Part shown: positions 9,476-18,056 of the stretch, in pieces | Numbering within the stretch: position 1 is the first letter of the stretch | How the letters are laid out: the number at the start of each line of letters is the position of its first letter | NCBI RefSeq assembly: GCF_000010525.1 | Contig: NC_009937.1 | Coordinates: forward strand, 3,725,501-3,789,500 | Direction: 5' to 3' | Length of the DNA: 64,000 nt | Source of the DNA: Azorhizobium caulinodans ORS 571 | GTDB taxonomy: Bacteria; Pseudomonadota; Alphaproteobacteria; Rhizobiales; Xanthobacteraceae | Notes under the pieces: generated by a model | Databases searched by the model: none | What the model saw: the letters and a program-made list of their open reading frames with translations, nothing else | What the model was told of the DNA's origin: nothing | Made by a program: the position numbers and the translations under genes

Positions 9476-9586
9476 GAAACACTCCATTGTTTGCTGAGCG
9501 GGTGTCGCATCCCGCGCCTCCGGCGTCTTCCCAAACGAACGGCCTTTGCGGCCACGATGTGCGGCAGATCAGTCTGGGGGTTTTAA

Positions 9587-12052
9587 GTGCAAACGCGGAC
9601 GGCCCATACAGAGCGGAATTTCATTAAGCCGCAGACCGCCTGCCATTCCTGGGTGGGTACCCTGCTGCTGGCGTCGACCGCGCTGGTGGCGATCGCGCCG
9701 ACCACCGCCCTTGCCCAGAGCGCGCCCGCCGTCACCCAAGCGGGGGCCATTGCCTTCTCCATTCCCGCAGGTCCGCTGTCAGCGGCGCTGACGCAGTGGG
9801 CGACCACGTCCGGCATGCGCGTGCTGTTCTCCAGCGAGATCACGCGTGACCTGAAGACTTCGGGTGTCAACGGCACAATGACCGCAGACGTTGCCCTCGG
9901 GCGGCTGCTGACGGGAACAGGCCTCGGCTACAGTTTCACCGGGCCGACGACCGTTGCCATCCGGCGCAACGTGGACGTCCTGCCTGCGACCAATATCTCC
10001 AGCGAGGGCACCATCGTTCTCGACACCATCGACGTGCAGGGCGACGGCACCTTCGGCTATATCGCCACCCGGAGCGATGCCGGCACGAAGACCAACACGC
10101 CGCTCATCGAGACGCCGCGCTCGGTCTCCGTGGTAACCCGCCAGGAGATGGATGACCGCGGCGTCCAGAACCTGCCCGAGGCAGTGCGCTACACCGCTGG
10201 CGTGACCACCGGCGCATTCGGCTATGATCCGCGCTTCGATCAGATCTACATCCGCGGCTTCGCCGTGACCACGCTCGGCGATTATCGCGACGGCCTGCGC
10301 CAGTATGCCGGCAGCTACGCAACGTTCTCCACGGAGACCTACGGCCTTGAGCGTGTCGACGTGATCAAGGGACCGGCTTCCGTGCTCTATGGCCAGGGCA
10401 CGCCCGGCGGCCTGATCGACCGCATCTCCAAAACGCCGACCGGGCAGCCCATCCACGAGATCCTCGGCGAGGTCGGGACGTTCGGACACCTGCAGGCGGC
10501 GTTCGACCTCGGAGGCACCGCGCCCGATAACAAGAACTTCCTCTATCGCATTGTCGGCGTCGGCCGGACCGGGGATACCAATTACGACATCGCCGACGAC
10601 GAGCTCTATCTTGCGCCCTCCTTCACATGGCGCAATGACACGACCTCGCTCACCGTCCTCGCCCTCGCGCAGAAGGACGAGACCGATGCAAACGTGGCCA
10701 TGATCAACAAGAACAGCCACGTCACCAAGGTACGTGCCAGCGATCCGGATTACGACTATCAGAAGCAGACACAGTATCAGGTCGGCTACAAGTTCGAACA
10801 CCAGTTCAACGACATGTTCGAGTTTCGGCAGAACCTGCGCTACGGCCAGGCGGACCTGACCGGACGCTATCTGACCGGCGGCGTCACGGGCGGCGGGTTC
10901 GCCAGCGCCGCTTCCCCCATCTACCGGCGCGGCTCGGCGGCGGTGGAGGAGGATCTGTCTTCCTTCCAGGTGGACAACCAGCTTCAGATCAATGCCGCGA
11001 CCGGGCCGCTTGGACACACGCTGCTGATCGGCCTCGATTATGGCGAGATGCATAGCAATTTCGGCAGCGGCACCGCCGCAGCCAACGCCGCCTATGCCAT
11101 CAATATCCTCGCTCCCTATTACGGCATCACGGGGCCCACTCCAGCAATCAACACCCGCACGAACACGGACTTCGATCAGCTCGGCATCTATGCCCAGGAC
11201 CAGATCGCCTGGGGCAATTGGCGCTTCAACATCAGCGGACGTCAGGACTGGACCAGCCGCACGCAGGTCAACGGCTATACCGGCCTCGTGACCGGCGACC
11301 GGGAGGACAACGCCTTTACCTGGAGCACCGGCCTCCTCTATCTCTTCGACAATGGCTGGGCACCCTATGTGAGCTATGCGACCTCGTTCCAGCCCACCAG
11401 CAACCTCGGCTATGAGGGCCAGATTCTCGCCCCAGCGACCGCCGAACAGTATGAGGCCGGCTTAAAATACATCTCGCCAGACGACCGCATCTCGATGACG
11501 CTGGCCGGCTACAACCTGAAAGAGCAGAACGCTCCGAAATACGCCGGCATCAACCCGACCAGCGGCCTCCTCTATTACCAGTCCATCGGCGAGATCCAGG
11601 TGCGTGGCTTCGAGTTCGAGGGACGGCTGCGCCTGGCGAACGGCGTCGAGGCAATTGCCTCCTACACCTATGCGGACGCCGAGATTCTCCAGTCCGCAAC
11701 CGCGGCAGAGGTCGGGCGCGTACCGGCGGTTACGCCACGCAATGTCGCAACGGCCTGGCTGAACTACACGGTGCAGGACGGCCCATTGTTCGGACTCAGC
11801 GGTGGCGCCGGCCTGCGGTACATCGGCCAGACTTACGGCAACAATACCAATACCGTGATCAACAGCAGCTACACCATGTTCGATGCCTCACTGCGCTACG
11901 ACCTCGGCAAGCTGAACCAGAAGCTCACGGGCTACAGCCTGTCCGTGAGTGCCACGAACATCGCCAACGTGATGCCCGAAATCTGCAACTCCGGCACCTG
12001 CTATCTGGGGCAGGGCCGCACGGTGGTCGGCACGCTCAAATACAAGTGGTGA
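9587..12052 (+). CDS. TonB-dependent ferric-siderophore receptor with STN signalling domain (FecA/FpvA type)
   Basis: An 821-residue outer-membrane receptor starting at GTG after a GGGGG ribosome binding site. Order: signal peptide ending A-L-A-Q (about residue 44); STN domain about 55-125 (F-S-I-P-A-G-P-L, L-L-T-G-T-G-L-G-Y); plug about 165-280 (T-P-R-S-V-S-V-V-T, I-Y-I-R-G-F, V-I-K-G-P-A-S-V-L-Y-G); then the 22-strand barrel ending in an aromatic residue (Y-K-W). The STN domain contacts FecR in the periplasm, consistent with the upstream FecI/FecR pair. The ligand is probably the siderophore made by the cluster at 14-28 kb; that is inference. Confidence 0.95.
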   Translation: MQTRTAHTERNFIKPQTACHSWVGTLLLASTALVAIAPTTALAQSAPAVTQAGAIAFSIPAGPLSAALTQWATTSGMRVLFSSEITRDLKTSGVNGTMTADVALGRLLTGTGLGYSFTGPTTVAIRRNVDVLPATNISSEGTIVLDTIDVQGDGTFGYIATRSDAGTKTNTPLIETPRSVSVVTRQEMDDRGVQNLPEAVRYTAGVTTGAFGYDPRFDQIYIRGFAVTTLGDYRDGLRQYAGSYATFSTETYGLERVDVIKGPASVLYGQGTPGGLIDRISKTPTGQPIHEILGEVGTFGHLQAAFDLGGTAPDNKNFLYRIVGVGRTGDTNYDIADDELYLAPSFTWRNDTTSLTVLALAQKDETDANVAMINKNSHVTKVRASDPDYDYQKQTQYQVGYKFEHQFNDMFEFRQNLRYGQADLTGRYLTGGVTGGGFASAASPIYRRGSAAVEEDLSSFQVDNQLQINAATGPLGHTLLIGLDYGEMHSNFGSGTAAANAAYAINILAPYYGITGPTPAINTRTNTDFDQLGIYAQDQIAWGNWRFNISGRQDWTSRTQVNGYTGLVTGDREDNAFTWSTGLLYLFDNGWAPYVSYATSFQPTSNLGYEGQILAPATAEQYEAGLKYISPDDRISMTLAGYNLKEQNAPKYAGINPTSGLLYYQSIGEIQVRGFEFEGRLRLANGVEAIASYTYADAEILQSATAAEVGRVPAVTPRNVATAWLNYTVQDGPLFGLSGGAGLRYIGQTYGNNTNTVINSSYTMFDASLRYDLGKLNQKLTGYSLSVSATNIANVMPEICNSGTCYLGQGRTVVGTLKYKW

Positions 12053-12074
12053 CAGGCTCCAGCGGAGGCTCCGC

Positions 12075-13286
12075 ATGACAGCGAACCAGACGGCACGGCC
12101 GGCTTCCCGCACCCGCGATCCCCGGATCGACGCGGTGCGGGGCATCGCCCTGATGGGCATCCTCGTGGTCAACCTGCCCTTCCTCGCCATGCCTTACGGT
12201 TTTGCCGGCGCCAGTTGGCATCACGCGGACACCTTCTACCTTGGATCGTTCAGCGCCTGGTTCATTCAGGCACTGTTCGAGAACAAGTTCATTCTCATCT
12301 TCGCCTTTCTGTTCGGCATGGGGGCCGCCGCCCAGGTGAGCGCGAACGGCGCGCGGCGCTTCGTGTTTCGAATGCTGCTGCTCGGGCTGCTTGGCGTCCT
12401 GAATGCCGTGCTGGTCTTCGAGGCGGACATCCTGCTTCCCTACGCCGTGCTGGGCTTGCTGATGCTGCCGCTGCATCGCCTGCTGACCCGAACCCTGCTT
12501 TCGGCCGCCCTCCTGTTCTGGATCGTCGCCATCCTGGGGCACGCGCTCTTTGCCATCTATGTGGCGACGGCCGAGACGGGGCCCGGTCTTTCGGAAGAGG
12601 CCCGCATCCAGCTGTTTTCGTCGGGTGGCTTCGTTGCCATGGCGCATCAGCGGGCGCGCGACTGGCTCGTCTTTTCGCAGATGAGCATTCCCGCCATCTG
12701 GCCGATGACCATGAGCGCCTTCTGTCTCGGCATGGCGGCATTCCGCTTGCGGATAGCTTCCGCAGGAGACGGGTTCAGTTCGCTGGAGCGGATCGCACGC
12801 GTGCTGCTTCTGCCCGCGCTGCTGGGCAACCTCGCCTACGGCGCCCTGTGCCTCGCGCCCGCGGATTGGGCCGGCGGGCATGTTTTCCTCGCCACGCTCG
12901 TGCTGAGGCCGGTTTTTGCTCCCATGCTCAGTTTTGTCATCTTCGCCCTGCTGTTCCGCCTGCTGGAGCGCACGCCGCGCCTGACGGACTTCTTCGCCGC
13001 AAGCGGGCGCATGTCGCTCAGCATCTACATGCTTCAAGGTATCCTGGGTGGCTTCATTTTCTTCGGCTACGGCGCCGGTCTTTACGCCAGCCTCAGCCTT
13101 CAGGCCGTTCTTGGACTCGCATTCCTCCTGTTTGTTCTTCTCGCGCTCCTCGCCCGCCTCTGGCTGGGCCGTTTCAGGAGCGGACCATTTGAAGCCCTGA
13201 TGGCCGCGGCGCTGGCCTTAACCGAACGGCGTTTATCAACGCCGCCGGCAGCCCTTCGTGCAGGCCCCAGAGCCGCTCCCCGCTGA
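12075..13286 (+). CDS. DUF418-family integral membrane protein (YeiB-like)
   Basis: A 403-residue polytopic membrane protein 22 bp after the receptor gene, with a GGAGG ribosome binding site. It has the N-terminal R-I-D-A-V-R-G-I-A-L-M-G-I-L motif, about nine hydrophobic helices, and a C-terminal motif W-L-G-R-F-R-S-G-P-F-E-A-L typical of DUF418 proteins. Members often sit beside siderophore receptors. A transport or surface-modification role has been suggested for the family but none is established. The position implies co-transcription with the receptor. Confidence 0.85.
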   Translation: MTANQTARPASRTRDPRIDAVRGIALMGILVVNLPFLAMPYGFAGASWHHADTFYLGSFSAWFIQALFENKFILIFAFLFGMGAAAQVSANGARRFVFRMLLLGLLGVLNAVLVFEADILLPYAVLGLLMLPLHRLLTRTLLSAALLFWIVAILGHALFAIYVATAETGPGLSEEARIQLFSSGGFVAMAHQRARDWLVFSQMSIPAIWPMTMSAFCLGMAAFRLRIASAGDGFSSLERIARVLLLPALLGNLAYGALCLAPADWAGGHVFLATLVLRPVFAPMLSFVIFALLFRLLERTPRLTDFFAASGRMSLSIYMLQGILGGFIFFGYGAGLYASLSLQAVLGLAFLLFVLLALLARLWLGRFRSGPFEALMAAALALTERRLSTPPAALRAGPRAAPR

Positions 13287-13337
13287 CGGCCAGGAGACCA
13301 TCAGGACACCATTTCATACTCAACCGTGGAGCCTTCG

Positions 13338-13973
13338 ATGTCGACGAAGCCAAAGGACTTGGCTGCGAACGAACTGGTGCGCACCATGATCTGCAACCGC
13401 GCCCTGCTGCTCGGCATTGCGACACGGGTTTTGTCCTCCCGCGAGCTTGCCGAGGACGTCGTGCAGGACGCGGCCCTGCGGGCCTGCTCCATGGCCAGCC
13501 CGGAGATGGGTTCGCCGTTGCGCCTGTCCTGCTGCATGGTTCGCAACCTTGCCATAGACCGGCTGAGGCGGGGCCAGCTCGAACGCCGCCATCTGGCGCC
13601 CGAGACCGAAGCCGAGAGCGTGACGTCTCCCCTTGATGACCCATTCGGTTCCGTCGCGTGCCGCCAGATCGTCGCTCATGTCCTGCGCGCGCTAGAGGAA
13701 CTGCCGCGGCGGACTCGATATGCCTTTCTCCAGCACCGGCTTCACGACGTCCCGCAGAAAGAGATTGCGGCGGCGCTGGGCGTTTCCACGACGCTCGTGA
13801 ACTTCATGATCCGCGATGCCACCGCCCATTGCCGGGCCTACCTGGCTTCGGGCGCCGTGGAGCCCCTGCCCTTCCGGCTGCCAGCCCCCGCCGGCACCCG
13901 GGACGGCAGGAACGGGGCAAAGCCCGCCCCGGTCCGTCTCTCTCTCAAGATCGACCGGCGGACGGCCGCCTGA
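13338..13973 (+). CDS. second ECF sigma factor (FecI-like)
   Basis: A 211-residue sigma-70 protein with region 2 (S-S-R-E-L-A-E-D-V-V-Q-D-A-A-L-R-A then A-I-D-R-L-R-R) and region 4 (V-P-Q-K-E-I-A-A-A-L-G-V-S). The ATG at 13338 follows GGAG at 13328-13331; the frame also opens from a GTG at 13326. It has a longer basic/proline-rich C-terminal tail than most FecI factors. Unlike the factor at 7834, no FecR gene adjoins it. It may drive the siderophore biosynthesis operons to its right, by analogy with PvdS-type factors. Confidence 0.85.
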   Translation: MSTKPKDLAANELVRTMICNRALLLGIATRVLSSRELAEDVVQDAALRACSMASPEMGSPLRLSCCMVRNLAIDRLRRGQLERRHLAPETEAESVTSPLDDPFGSVACRQIVAHVLRALEELPRRTRYAFLQHRLHDVPQKEIAAALGVSTTLVNFMIRDATAHCRAYLASGAVEPLPFRLPAPAGTRDGRNGAKPAPVRLSLKIDRRTAA

Positions 13974-14002
13974 GGGCGGGAGCGCCGCCAGCCGTGGGCC
14001 GA

Positions 14003-15172
14003 TCAGCGACGCGCGCCATGGAGCGCCTGCTCGATATCGGCCCAGATCAGCGTCTCATCCTCCATGCCGGCGCTGAGCCGGATCAGGCGCGGGCTGATGC
14101 CGAACCGCGCGAAGCAATTGGCCTTGGCCAGCTGAAGCGGGGCGAGGGCCGGCACGACGAGGCTTTCCGGCCCGCCCCAGCTGACGCCGATGCGCACCAG
14201 CCGCAAGGCGTCGACAAAGGTCGGGACATCGATGGCCTCGCCAACCTCGAACGAGAACACGCCTGCGAAACCGCTGAGACTCGCGCGGCCGGGGTGATCG
14301 CTGAACGCCGGATGCCGGACCAGTTCCACGTCGGGATGCGCCCGCAGACGTTCGGCAAGGGCAAGGCCACTCGACATGTGACGCGCCATGCGCATGGGCA
14401 GGGTGTGCAGGCCGCGCAGCAGCAACCATGCCTCGAAGGGCGAGAGCTTGGCTCCAAGATAGGCATAGCTTGATGCGTTGATCCGGCCGACCAGTTCGGC
14501 CGAGCCCACGACCACACCGGCCACCGTGTCGCTATGACCTCCGAGATATTTGGAGGCCGCATGGACCACCAGATCGACACCATGGGCGATGGGGCGCTGG
14601 AAGAGCGGTGTCGCCCAGCTGTTGTCGATCACGCTCACGACACCGTGCGTTCGGGCCGCCCGCGCGAGGCGCGCGATGTCCTGAAGCTCGAACGCCAGGG
14701 AGGTTGGGCTCTCGAGATAGAGCAGCTTGGCACCGGGCAGCACGGCCTCGACCGCCTCCGCATCCGTGCCGTCCACATAGTCCACCACGACGCCGAAGCG
14801 CGAGAGCATCAGCTCGAACAGACGATAGGCGTCGCTGTAGACGTTGCGCACGGTGACGATGCGGTCACCGGCCGAAACAAGCGCGAGCACGGTGGCGCTG
14901 ATGGCCCCCATGCCGCTGGAGAAGGCCCGTCCAGCTTCCGCGCCCTCAAGCTCGGCCACCGCCCGCTCGAACGCCATCACCGTCGGATTGTCGCCCCGCG
15001 AATAGATCAGCTGATGCGAGCGCCCGGCATAGACCGCGGCCATGTCGGCATAGGTGTCGAAGGTGAACAGCGAGGTCTGGAAGATCGGCGGCACCGCCGC
15101 CGCCAGCAGATTGACCTCGCGGCTCCAGCCCCCCTGAGCCGGCAGGGCCTCGTGATCGAGCGGCTTGTTCAT
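14003..15172 (-). CDS. PLP-dependent Cys/Met-metabolism enzyme (cystathionine gamma-synthase/lyase family)
   Basis: A 389-residue fold-type I PLP enzyme. Features of the family: Y-S-R-G-D-N-P-T (58-65), S-S-G-M-G-A-I (85-91), D183 in V-I-D-N-S-W for the pyridine nitrogen, and the Schiff-base lysine K208 in A-A-S-K-Y-L-G-G-H. It is the last gene of a three-gene minus-strand operon: its ATG overlaps the stop of the MATE exporter by 4 bp. That tight coupling to siderophore genes suggests it supplies or modifies a building block rather than serving general methionine metabolism. The substrate cannot be read from sequence. Confidence 0.85.
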   Translation of the reverse strand: MNKPLDHEALPAQGGWSREVNLLAAAVPPIFQTSLFTFDTYADMAAVYAGRSHQLIYSRGDNPTVMAFERAVAELEGAEAGRAFSSGMGAISATVLALVSAGDRIVTVRNVYSDAYRLFELMLSRFGVVVDYVDGTDAEAVEAVLPGAKLLYLESPTSLAFELQDIARLARAARTHGVVSVIDNSWATPLFQRPIAHGVDLVVHAASKYLGGHSDTVAGVVVGSAELVGRINASSYAYLGAKLSPFEAWLLLRGLHTLPMRMARHMSSGLALAERLRAHPDVELVRHPAFSDHPGRASLSGFAGVFSFEVGEAIDVPTFVDALRLVRIGVSWGGPESLVVPALAPLQLAKANCFARFGISPRLIRLSAGMEDETLIWADIEQALHGARR

Positions 15173-16587
15173 GCGGAACCTCCAGCGCCTTCAGCGGCCA
15201 GTGATGGGGATGACTTTCGCGACCGGGCGGTCGGGAGGCGCCGCACTTCGCGCAGGAGAAGGGCGGCGGACACCAGGGCGGTGAGGCCCATGGCCAGCGG
15301 CGGCGCCGCGAGCACGCCGTCCATGCCCCACAAAGCCGCGCCGCCATAAAGCAGCGGCAGCAGCAGATAGCCCTGCGGGGCCAGCGAGATGACCGCCGCA
15401 AGACGCGCCCGCTCCATGGCCTGGAGGAGGATCACCAGAACCTGATGCAGACCGGTCAGCGCGAAGCCGGCGTGGAAGAGAATGAGCCCGCGTCTCGCGA
15501 CGTCGGCCACGCGCGCATCGGCCGTGAAGAGGCCCACGAGCGGAGCCGACCCCAGCATCATGGACACGGCGTAGAAAAGCGTGAAGCCGAGCGCGACCCG
15601 CGCCATGAACAGCGTGGCCGCCCGTAGGCGGATCCGATCGCCCGCTCCGGCGGCGAAGCTCAGCACCGGCTGTGCCCCGAGGCAGAAGCCGATCACCGGC
15701 AAGAGGCCGAGCGTGAGCAGACGGAAGGCGATGCTGACCCCCGCCACGGCCTCATCGCCGCCATGGATCCCGGCCATGGCGTACACAACGGCGAAGGCCA
15801 GAGCGGACAGCGCGCTGCTCAGCCCGGCCGGTACGCCCACCGCGAGGATCGGGCGCAGCAATCGTGCCTTGAGGCCCAACCCGCCGACGCCGAGACGCAC
15901 CCGGCCCCAGCGGCGGCCGAAATAGAGACCGTAGGCCGCGAGAGCGGCCAGCTGGGACAGAATGGTGGCGAGTGCCGCACCTTCGACGCCGAGGCCGAAG
16001 CCGAAGATGAGCAGCGGATCGAGCACGATATTGAGTGCGAACGCGCCGAGCAGCGTCCACATGCTGAACCGGCTGTTGCCTTCCGCGATGGCGATGAAGT
16101 CGCATGCGATCTGCGCCAGAAGCAAGGGGCACGAGACCGCAAGCAGCCGGAGATAGGTTGCTGCGATGGGCGCGAGGTCCGGCCCCGGGCTGAAGAGCGC
16201 CAGCACGCCGCCGGCGCCCCAGAACAGTCCGATGCCGGCCGCGCCCCCCAACAGCACGCACAGGGCGAGCGTCGCGCTCGCGGCGCGGCCCGCGTCGAGC
16301 GCGTCCCCCGCTCCCAGCAGGCGCCCGATGCTGGCAGCACCGCCGATGCCGAGCCCATGGCCGATGGCGGCCACGAGGGCGAAGATCGGCACGGCGATGC
16401 TGACCGCCGCCAGCGCCTGCCCGCTCAGCAGGCCGACGAACGCCGCATTGGCGACGTGATGCAGGGCCGTGATCGACAGCCCCGCCACCGAAGGAACGGC
16501 GAGGCGGACGATGAGACGCTCAAGGCGCGGATCGGCAAGATCGAGGGGCGCGGCGAAGCGCACGCCATCCTCGCCCGTTCCGCTCAT
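15169..16587 (-). CDS. MATE-family efflux transporter, probable siderophore exporter
   Basis: A 472-residue inner-membrane protein with about twelve hydrophobic helices in two similar halves (L-I-V-R-L-A-V-P-S-V-A-G-L near the start; P-A-G-L-S-S-A-L-S-A about residue 245). This is the layout of the multidrug/toxic compound extrusion family, which uses Na+ or H+ gradients. Its start overlaps the stop of the N-acyltransferase gene (ATGA) and its stop overlaps the PLP enzyme start. The operon context points to export of the newly made siderophore, which is inference from position. Confidence 0.85.
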   Translation of the reverse strand: MSGTGEDGVRFAAPLDLADPRLERLIVRLAVPSVAGLSITALHHVANAAFVGLLSGQALAAVSIAVPIFALVAAIGHGLGIGGAASIGRLLGAGDALDAGRAASATLALCVLLGGAAGIGLFWGAGGVLALFSPGPDLAPIAATYLRLLAVSCPLLLAQIACDFIAIAEGNSRFSMWTLLGAFALNIVLDPLLIFGFGLGVEGAALATILSQLAALAAYGLYFGRRWGRVRLGVGGLGLKARLLRPILAVGVPAGLSSALSALAFAVVYAMAGIHGGDEAVAGVSIAFRLLTLGLLPVIGFCLGAQPVLSFAAGAGDRIRLRAATLFMARVALGFTLFYAVSMMLGSAPLVGLFTADARVADVARRGLILFHAGFALTGLHQVLVILLQAMERARLAAVISLAPQGYLLLPLLYGGAALWGMDGVLAAPPLAMGLTALVSAALLLREVRRLPTARSRKSSPSLAAEGAGGSA

Positions 16588-17678
16588 GCCGGTACGGCCT
16601 GGGCCGCCACCGGCAGCACCGGCTGGGCGGTGGCATCGAAATCCGGCTGCCAGAGGCGGTCGCCGAAGAAGCGCTCCCGCAGCAGCATCACCAGCAGGGC
16701 CCGCTTGTGGGAAAAATCCACATGCTTGACCTTGGCGAAGCCGGAGCGGTCGAGATTGCGGATCTGCTGCGCATGTGTCGCCCGCGGCTCGCCGACGATG
16801 CGCTGGGTGCGCGGATCGTCGAGGAACATGAAATGCATCAGCGAGGGCAGCCAGGCGCTGATGTAGGCCTTGCCGCGAAACGCCTCCTCGCCCACGAGAA
16901 CGTGCCAGCCCCGGTCGTAGTCCTGAGCCTCGTAATGCGGCCCGAGGCGGTTTTCCCTGGCCCAGTAGAGCTCGAAATAGCCGAACGGCACGCCGCCGAA
17001 ACTGCCGATCACCGGAACGACGTGGGGATCGGCGCGGCGCTCCTCCAGATAGGCCCGGTGCTGCGCGAGATCGCCGGTTTCCTCCCAGATCTCCGCAACC
17101 CGCGGATCATTCATCCAGCGATGGAAGGCTGGAAGATGCCGCTCCGGATCTGCGGTTTCGAAGGTGATCGACTGACCGAGCCAGGGGATGGAGCGGGCGT
17201 AGAGCAGCCCGTCCCGCATGGGAGGGCGCCGCGGATGGCGGATGCCGTTCTCCGTCACCAGACGCTGGGGGAATACGCCGCCCGATCCGGGCAGCCATAG
17301 CGCGGACATCTGCCAGAGCAGGTCCGGCTCGATGCGTGGCAGGCCATCCACGAGTTGCGCCGGACCGTGGGTGATGAGGCCCGCCACGGCCGCCGGCGCG
17401 AGGTCCGGCGCCAGAGCCACATGGGTGAGTTCCGGGAAGCTGCCGAAAAGGGCTTCACACGCGGCCAGCAGCAGCATGTCGGCGCGTGGATCCAGGAGCG
17501 CGCCCGTGAGCAATGCGCCGCCCCCCTGCCGCTGCCATCCAAGGGAGACCGAGGCATCGCCCGCCGCAATCCGCACGGACTGCGCTCCGACATGCACCTC
17601 CACCGGACGGTCCGTGGCCGCAAGAGCGACGAAAGGCCGACGCTGGCCGGTCAATGTGACGAGTTCCGCTATGGTCAT
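16584..17678 (-). CDS. siderophore biosynthesis GNAT N-acyltransferase (IucB-like)
   Basis: A 364-residue protein from ATG 17678, preceded by an AGGTG ribosome binding site; the frame is open further upstream but that part is low quality. The C-terminal half holds the siderophore acyltransferase pattern: F-H-R-W-M-N-D-P-R-V-A-E-I-W, G-Y-F-E-L-Y-W-A, R-G-W-H-V-L-V-G, and R-I-V-G-E-P-R-A near the CoA site. The family transfers an acyl group from CoA to N-hydroxylysine or N-hydroxyornithine to make a hydroxamate. The N-terminal half has weak similarity only. It begins the minus-strand operon, divergent from the MbtH/NRPS operon across 171 bp. Confidence 0.85.
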   Translation of the reverse strand: MTIAELVTLTGQRRPFVALAATDRPVEVHVGAQSVRIAAGDASVSLGWQRQGGGALLTGALLDPRADMLLLAACEALFGSFPELTHVALAPDLAPAAVAGLITHGPAQLVDGLPRIEPDLLWQMSALWLPGSGGVFPQRLVTENGIRHPRRPPMRDGLLYARSIPWLGQSITFETADPERHLPAFHRWMNDPRVAEIWEETGDLAQHRAYLEERRADPHVVPVIGSFGGVPFGYFELYWARENRLGPHYEAQDYDRGWHVLVGEEAFRGKAYISAWLPSLMHFMFLDDPRTQRIVGEPRATHAQQIRNLDRSGFAKVKHVDFSHKRALLVMLLRERFFGDRLWQPDFDATAQPVLPVAAQAVPA

Positions 17679-17849
17679 GCAATCACCTGTCCCCGACGGC
17701 CGCGCCTGATGCGACCTCTTGGACAGGACGTACGAGCCCCGCGACGATTTAGCCCCCGCGGATCGAGCCGGCGTTTTTTTGGATCCCGCGCCTAAATGCG
17801 GCGGGGCCTCGTTCGTCCTAGCCAACAGGGCCGCAGCGGGGAGAGCACG
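17679..17849. promoter_or_regulatory. divergent promoter region of the two siderophore operons
   Basis: These 171 bp separate the minus-strand acyltransferase operon from the plus-strand MbtH/NRPS operon and must hold both promoters. They contain a T7 tract near 17774-17780 and two spaced TTTAG/CTAAA half-sites (17747-17751 and 17792-17796). I see no convincing sigma-70 box pair or Fur-type box, so ECF-sigma control is likely but not shown. Confidence 0.35.
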
Positions 17850-18056
17850 ATGAGGCACGACAAGCCAGGCAAGGACGAGACGCGCACGGTCGTGCGGGAC
17901 CGGGAGGGACGCCATGCCCTCTGGCCCGTCTGGCGGCCCGTTCCCAACGGATGGCAGGCCGTCGCCGTCACCGGAAGCGCTGCGCATTGCCTCGCCTACG
18001 TGGACGCCACATGGGCGGATCTGCGCCCCAGCTCCAACCGGGAGGCCGCGCGATGA
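17850..18056 (+). CDS. MbtH-like NRPS accessory protein
   Basis: A 68-residue protein with the MbtH pattern: V-V-R-D-R-E-G-R-H-A-L-W-P, then V-P-N-G-W-Q, C-L-A-Y-V-D and W-A-D-L-R-P. MbtH-like proteins bind the adenylation domain of NRPSs and are often needed for its folding or activity. The ATG at 17850 follows a GGGGAGAG ribosome binding site. The stop overlaps the start of the NRPS gene (ATGA at 18053-18056), indicating translational coupling. Confidence 0.93.
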   Translation: MRHDKPGKDETRTVVRDREGRHALWPVWRPVPNGWQAVAVTGSAAHCLAYVDATWADLRPSSNREAAR

